NCBI GenBank assembly: GCA_017552715.1
Contig: JAFZOW010000019.1
Location: forward strand, 1 to 64,000
From: Lachnospiraceae bacterium
Lineage (GTDB): Bacteria > Bacillota > Clostridia > Lachnospirales > Lachnospiraceae
Direction: 5' to 3'
Length of the DNA: 64,000 nucleotides
A program made the translations under genes and the position numbers. Shown here one piece after another: positions 60,345 through 64,000 of the stretch. Numbering within the stretch: the stretch's first letter is position 1; every line of letters starts with the position of its first letter. The notes below the pieces were generated by a model. That model searched no databases and was not told where the DNA came from. It saw nothing but the letters and a program-made list of their open reading frames with translations.

Positions 60345-61503
60345 AGTCTTCCAGTATGGACTGAAGGGCCGCAAGGTTCTTTTCACGGTATTCCTTCATG
60401 AAGCGGCAGGCGTTTTCGGAAAGGCTGCGGGCCTGCTCTTCGTTTTCTAACACAGATACCACAGCATCGGCAAAGGCTTCCGGTTCATCTGCCACCAGCG
60501 CTACGGGAGGATCGGAACGCAGCCCCCGAACGCCTACGGAATGGCTCACCAGCGGCCGGCCGTGGCTTAAGGCCTCGATGGACTTGATATTCAAGCCGGT
60601 GCCGTAATTTACCGGATTGATCACCACTCTGGCGCTCCGGTACTGCTCCGACACGTCATCCACGATGCCCAGCAGCTCGTAATCCGGTGATTCCTGGATA
60701 TGCCGGCAGATGGTCCCGGCGATCTTCAGTTTCGCCTCCGGACACTTTTTCTTTATCAGGGGCAGGATATTATCGATAAAATCCTTAAGACCCTGACGGT
60801 TCACCACATAAAAACTGCCCAGGAAAAGGATGTCCTTCGTATCCGCCACAAAGGGCTCACAGGCCGGCATATTCTCGCCTATGGTCACCACCTTCACCCC
60901 CTCCGGGGCGATGGAACGGAAGAATTCCGCCTCTTCCTCCTGTATGGCCACCACCGTATCCGCCCGGCCCAGGCCTTCGGCCTCCGTCTCCTTTTTCAGG
61001 GCAAATTCGTAATCGTAATAGCCTACGGCTTCGTACATCTGACGCTTGAAGCTGAAGACATTATGGGTATCCAGGACCCTTTTGCAGCCCTCCGGGGCGG
61101 AGAGCAGGGGACGGGAATTGTACATATACTCCGCCCAGAGTATATCGTAATGATGCTCCTTCAGGAAATCCCGCATAAAATCGTCGATATCCGGAGTGAT
61201 ACGTTCGTCCAGAGAGAAATACTTCAGAGCGATCTGACAGTGGGTCAGCTCCATGAGCTTACGGAATTTGCGTTTTACAAACACGGGAAAGCTGCGCTTT
61301 TTGTTCCGGCAGACAAAGAAATGATCCTCCCCGATCCAGACCTTTGTTTCCTCCGGATCTTCGTTATCATAGGTCTGAAGGTAGAGATAATCCACCTCAC
61401 AGCCTGCCCTACGCATCATCTCGATCAGATTATAGACTCTCCGCCGGTTCCCCCGTTCCACCGGGAGTACTACGGTCTCGGAGATCACAAGAACACGTTT
61501 CAT
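60343..61503 (-). CDS. family 4-like glycosyltransferase
   Basis: 386 residues. VLVISETVVLPVERGNRRRVYNLIEMM, KRVLDTHNVFSFKRQMY, ILFLGSFYVVNRQGLKDFIDNI and VINPVNYGTGLNIKSIEALSHGRPLVSHSVG (EX7E-like). Start at the ATG 61501-61503 (GAAGGGA before it). It appears to be a single-gene unit, with terminator at its end and a divergent gene at its start. Confidence 0.88.
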   Translation of the reverse strand: MKRVLVISETVVLPVERGNRRRVYNLIEMMRRAGCEVDYLYLQTYDNEDPEETKVWIGEDHFFVCRNKKRSFPVFVKRKFRKLMELTHCQIALKYFSLDERITPDIDDFMRDFLKEHHYDILWAEYMYNSRPLLSAPEGCKRVLDTHNVFSFKRQMYEAVGYYDYEFALKKETEAEGLGRADTVVAIQEEEAEFFRSIAPEGVKVVTIGENMPACEPFVADTKDILFLGSFYVVNRQGLKDFIDNILPLIKKKCPEAKLKIAGTICRHIQESPDYELLGIVDDVSEQYRSARVVINPVNYGTGLNIKSIEALSHGRPLVSHSVGVRGLRSDPPVALVADEPEAFADAVVSVLENEEQARSLSENACRFMKEYREKNLAALQSILED

Positions 61504-61520
61504 ATAGGGTCCCTTCATAA

Positions 61521-61533
61521 TGATTGACAATCA
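61521..61533. promoter_or_regulatory. palindrome in the divergent region, possible operator
   Basis: TGATTG-A-CAATCA, a perfect 6+1+6 palindrome covering the -35 of the rightward promoter and lying 18 bases before the leftward start codon. A repressor bound here could affect both genes. Confidence 0.4.
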
Positions 61534-61552
61534 ATTCCTGTTTCGCTACAAT
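61524..61552 (+). promoter_or_regulatory. promoter of the serine-acetyltransferase-like gene
   Basis: TTGACA (61524-61529), 17 bp, TACAAT (61547-61552). Counting from the -10, +1 falls at 61559, the A of the ATG. Confidence 0.75.
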
Positions 61553-61558
61553 TTTCCC

Positions 61559-62113
61559 ATGCAGAAAACGGAGTTGAAAAAACTCATACAGGCGGATCTG
61601 TCCCGGGTCTACGACCTTCCCTTGAGCGCCAAAGAGCGCTTCTTCTTCCCCTTGCAGATGAAGTACCTTGTGCTCTGGCGCAAGGCCGCCGCATACCGGG
61701 GAAGCTTACGGGGCAAGCTTCTGGCCCTTAAGCTGGAACGCCTTACGGAGCGTACTCAGATCCTGATCCCGCCGGAGGTTACGGCAGGCCCCGGACTCTA
61801 CATCGGCCATCTGGGACGTATCATCCTGCACCCCGATACGGTGCTGGGCCGCAATGTGAACCTTTCCACCGGCATCACCATCGGCCAGGCCAACCGGGGA
61901 AAACATGCCGGGGTGCCCGTCATCGGCGATGATGTGTGGATCGGCACCAATGCCGTAATCGTAGGCGGCATACACATCGGTAATGATGTGATGATCGCTC
62001 CCGGTGCCTATGTCAATTTTGATGTGCCCGACCACAGCGTGGTCCTGGGCAATCCCGCCACGGTACATCCGAAGGAGCATGCCACCGAAGCTTATATCAA
62101 CCGTCGCGTCTGA
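61559..62113 (+). CDS. serine-acetyltransferase-like hexapeptide acyltransferase
   Basis: 184 residues. A helical N-terminus (MQKTELKKLIQADLSRVY...) is followed by left-handed beta-helix repeats (GPGLYIGHLGRIILHPDTVLGRNVNLSTGITIGQANRGKHAGVPVIGDDVWIG and GGIHIGNDVMIAPGAYVNFDVPDHSVVLGNPA). The catalytic His is in YIGHLG. The CysE/WcaB type suggests sugar O-acetylation in this locus. It is the only rightward gene in the glycan region. The ATG at 61559 is used since an upstream in-frame ATG lies before the promoter; no Shine-Dalgarno, hence leaderless. It overlaps the convergent gene by 17 bases. Confidence 0.87.
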   Translation: MQKTELKKLIQADLSRVYDLPLSAKERFFFPLQMKYLVLWRKAAAYRGSLRGKLLALKLERLTERTQILIPPEVTAGPGLYIGHLGRIILHPDTVLGRNVNLSTGITIGQANRGKHAGVPVIGDDVWIGTNAVIVGGIHIGNDVMIAPGAYVNFDVPDHSVVLGNPATVHPKEHATEAYINRRV

Positions 62114-63191
62114 GCTGTCCTTCGAATACCTTCTCTAACTTATCCCGCATAACTTCCTTCGAATATTTTTCCGCACGCAGGCGGGCATATTCCCTGCGGT
62201 AAGCTCCCGTATCCTCCGGAAGCTCTTCTTTTTTCAGGCTCTTCCAGTCGGCAAAGCCCACTCCTGGCACACGGTTCCCGGAAAGCACGGCTCCGTAGCT
62301 CACAGGCACGGTATCCAGGAACAGCGCCTCCTGCAGCACCCCGGAGGTCTGGGTATTGTACTGGTCCGGAGCATAGGGCAGAACCACATAGGCCGCGGAA
62401 CCCAGAAGCCGCAGATACTCTTCACGGCTTAAGTACTCATCCCGGATCTGTATGTTCTCCCCGGCAGCTTCCCGGAGCTTTTTAAGCCTTTCCTTATCAT
62501 AGAAACGGCCTGCTACGGTAAGAGGTATCCCCAGACGGGTAAAGGTCTCCACCATCTCCTCCAGTTCCTTTTCCGCTCCCATGGTGCCCAGGCATACCGC
62601 CCTGCGTTGCCTCTCGTGAATGCGGTAGGGTGCGTACTCCTCTTCATCACAGTAGTAATCCGGGAAAAATACGCTGTCTGCACCTTCAAAACGGAAATCC
62701 TCGCCTGCGGACAGTATGATGCTCATGTTCTCCTGGGCTTTCGCAAAGATATAGCGCTTTATGGCTGCGAAGCGCCCGGTATCGTAATTCTCCTTGAAAA
62801 AGCTGGCAGCAATGCGTTTTCCGCTGTTGCCGAAAAGGAAGAGATAGAGGCAGAGATAGAATTCGGTATTGAAGAACCATACCCAGTCCACATCCTTCTG
62901 CCGCAGCACAAGACGGATATTGGCAAACATACGCAGCTTGTTAAAGATCTTTTCCAAAAGCCCGGGCTTTGCCTTCATCACGATATTATGGGGCAGGACC
63001 TTTGCTCCTTTTACCGCATCCCGGTCCGCCGCCTGCAATACGCAGCGGGGTGCCAGTACCCGCAGCTTAAATCCGTTCTTTAAAAGGCCCGCATATTCCC
63101 CCAGCACTTTCGGGGCATGGCCCACTGCCGTACCCATTTCATCGCATCTGCCCTGGTATTCCGCCAGGAGTATCGTCTTTTTTTCTTCCAT
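62097..63191 (-). CDS. GT-B glycosyltransferase
   Basis: 364 residues. TILLAEYQGRCDEMGTAVGHAPKVLGEYAGLL at the start, AVCLGTMGAEKELEEMVETF, IPLTVAGRFYDKERLKKL, and AYVVLPYAPDQYNTQTSGVLQEALFLDTVPV near the donor site. The usual EX7E is not clear. It ends 3' to 3' with the acetyltransferase gene and is one base from the DUF5672 gene. Confidence 0.8.
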   Translation of the reverse strand: MEEKKTILLAEYQGRCDEMGTAVGHAPKVLGEYAGLLKNGFKLRVLAPRCVLQAADRDAVKGAKVLPHNIVMKAKPGLLEKIFNKLRMFANIRLVLRQKDVDWVWFFNTEFYLCLYLFLFGNSGKRIAASFFKENYDTGRFAAIKRYIFAKAQENMSIILSAGEDFRFEGADSVFFPDYYCDEEEYAPYRIHERQRRAVCLGTMGAEKELEEMVETFTRLGIPLTVAGRFYDKERLKKLREAAGENIQIRDEYLSREEYLRLLGSAAYVVLPYAPDQYNTQTSGVLQEALFLDTVPVSYGAVLSGNRVPGVGFADWKSLKKEELPEDTGAYRREYARLRAEKYSKEVMRDKLEKVFEGQLRRDG

Positions 63192-63961
63192 CAGATCTCT
63201 ACCCCGTAATGATGAAGATAATCCTGCATGTCTTTATAATCCGCAAAATCCTTGCTCCAGCCGTGCACCGCGTAAGGGATATCCCCCGCTGCCACACGTT
63301 CCTTCAGATGGTATTCCGCGGCAAAGCGCCTGCCGCATTCCGGATCGGCGGGTTTAAAGCCCCTTTTGCTGTCTCTGCCGAAGACTCCGAAAAAGATATC
63401 TTCGTTACGCTTCCAGAACCAGTAGCTTTTCCGCCAGGCAAATTCCCGGATCAGCTCCCTGCAATGGCGTATATGCCGCAGGGAAAAACCTCCGTTGCCC
63501 ATAACGATACCATCGTTCTTTCCCTTGCAGCAGCGGATACGGAAGCCGGGAAATCCTTCCTTCGGAGCCACCGTCCACTCCCAGATCCGTCTTGGCGGTT
63601 CCCAGGGGGCTCCGTAGTAATCGTAGCCCTCCTCCGCAAAGGCGTCCAGCTTGTCCTCATCCTCCCAGATCACCGCATCGGGCTGGGCCAGCAGCATGTA
63701 TTCGTATTCACTGAAGGCATCATAAAAGCTTTCGGAAAGCAGCAGGCGGTTGTAGCCCCGTATATTCTTAAAATACTGTGCCGGGAAGCAGCGCTGCCCC
63801 GCTTTGGGAAAGTGCTTCGTATACCAGCGGCTGTCCAGACCCTCCGGCAGGACAAACACAATGTCCCGCTGCGCCAGGACCTTCATATAGCGCTGTACGC
63901 AGGCTTCCTCATCCGAATCAAACTGCGGCTTATAAGCCGGGATCAGTACCACGATCTTCAC
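63191..63961 (-). CDS. DUF5672-family putative glycosyltransferase
   Basis: 256 residues. IRGYNRLLLSESFYDAFSEYEYMLLAQPDAVIWEDE and PWEPPRRIWEW, IVMGNGGFSLRHIRHC are typical of DUF5672, a family of GT-A-like proteins in polysaccharide loci. QPDAVIW replaces the DxD. The start is GTG (63959-63961), overlapping the upstream stop as GTGA. Confidence 0.82.
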   Translation of the reverse strand: MKIVVLIPAYKPQFDSDEEACVQRYMKVLAQRDIVFVLPEGLDSRWYTKHFPKAGQRCFPAQYFKNIRGYNRLLLSESFYDAFSEYEYMLLAQPDAVIWEDEDKLDAFAEEGYDYYGAPWEPPRRIWEWTVAPKEGFPGFRIRCCKGKNDGIVMGNGGFSLRHIRHCRELIREFAWRKSYWFWKRNEDIFFGVFGRDSKRGFKPADPECGRRFAAEYHLKERVAAGDIPYAVHGWSKDFADYKDMQDYLHHYGVEI

Positions 63962-64000
63962 TGGCAGTTCTCTCCGTACATCTCCTCAATGGTCTCTCTC
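63958..64000 (-). CDS. C-terminal end of an upstream gene (partial)
   Basis: The last 13 residues (RETIEEMYGENCQ) and a TGA stop of a gene that begins beyond the window's right edge. The family cannot be told. Its stop codon overlaps the GTG of the DUF5672 gene, so the operon continues to the right. Confidence 0.6.
   Translation of the reverse strand, partial: RETIEEMYGENCQ

Noticed and set aside
1..64000. CRISPR arrays, insertion sequences, integrases, attachment sites
   Set aside because: No regularly spaced direct repeats, transposase or integrase genes, or paired att-like repeats at the tRNA genes were found on reading the window.

Overview
The window looks like a chromosomal segment of a low-to-mid GC Gram-positive anaerobe of the class Clostridia, most likely Lachnospiraceae. 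This rests on the gene content: a LoaP-type NusG paralogue, a class I c-di-GMP riboswitch, a PaaK/ACT-domain pair, a CD1871A-type CXXC peptide with an NapH-like ferredoxin, strong AGGAGG ribosome sites and consensus sigma-A promoters. No species is assigned.

Layout. 1-800: 5' end of a 16S rRNA gene reading leftward, its strong promoter, and tRNA-Ser(GCT). 800-1962: the rpsF-ssb-rpsR operon with a structured leader. 2122-3710: a c-di-GMP-I riboswitch with terminator, a single type IV pilin-like protein and an ATP-grasp ligase, meeting head-on a second ATP-grasp/sirtuin operon (3674-5299). 5505-7441: ACT-domain protein, PaaK ligase and tRNA-Pro(CGG). 7482-11253: serine hydrolase, a serpin lipoprotein and a DUF362 ferredoxin.

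11257-14165 is the most unusual part. A leftward unit runs from an uncharacterised 156-residue protein, through a 134-nt RNA region closed by a perfect 11-bp inverted repeat, to a stand-alone reverse transcriptase (YSDD active site). The reverse transcriptase is start-stop coupled to a 50-residue CXXC membrane peptide, which overlaps a polytopic 4Fe-4S protein. The RNA/RT arrangement resembles a retron, but the RT is not a recognisable classical retron RT, and the redox partners are unexpected.

14189-64000 is a roughly 50 kb surface-glycan locus, almost entirely leftward. The right part (36.8-64 kb, GC-rich) has the initiating phosphoglycosyltransferase, many glycosyltransferases, Wzy, two PglK-like ABC flippases, UDP-xylose synthase, a FdtA-like isomerase, GT-C-like membrane proteins and two TagA/CpsF-type transferases (one fused to VanZ). 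The left part (14.2-36.8 kb, visibly AT-richer in its middle) opens with its own promoter and loaP, then a Fic protein. It continues with Wzx, acetyl/acyltransferases, a Gtr-like trio (GtrB-type transferase, EamA pair, GT-C protein) and what looks like a pathway to a CMP-activated 2-keto sugar acid: DRE-TIM aldolase, cytidylyltransferase, KdsC-like phosphatase and a GT42/MptE-like protein. LoaP presumably carries polymerase through this long AT-rich operon. Two genes in the glycan region appear to be transcribed as leaderless mRNAs.
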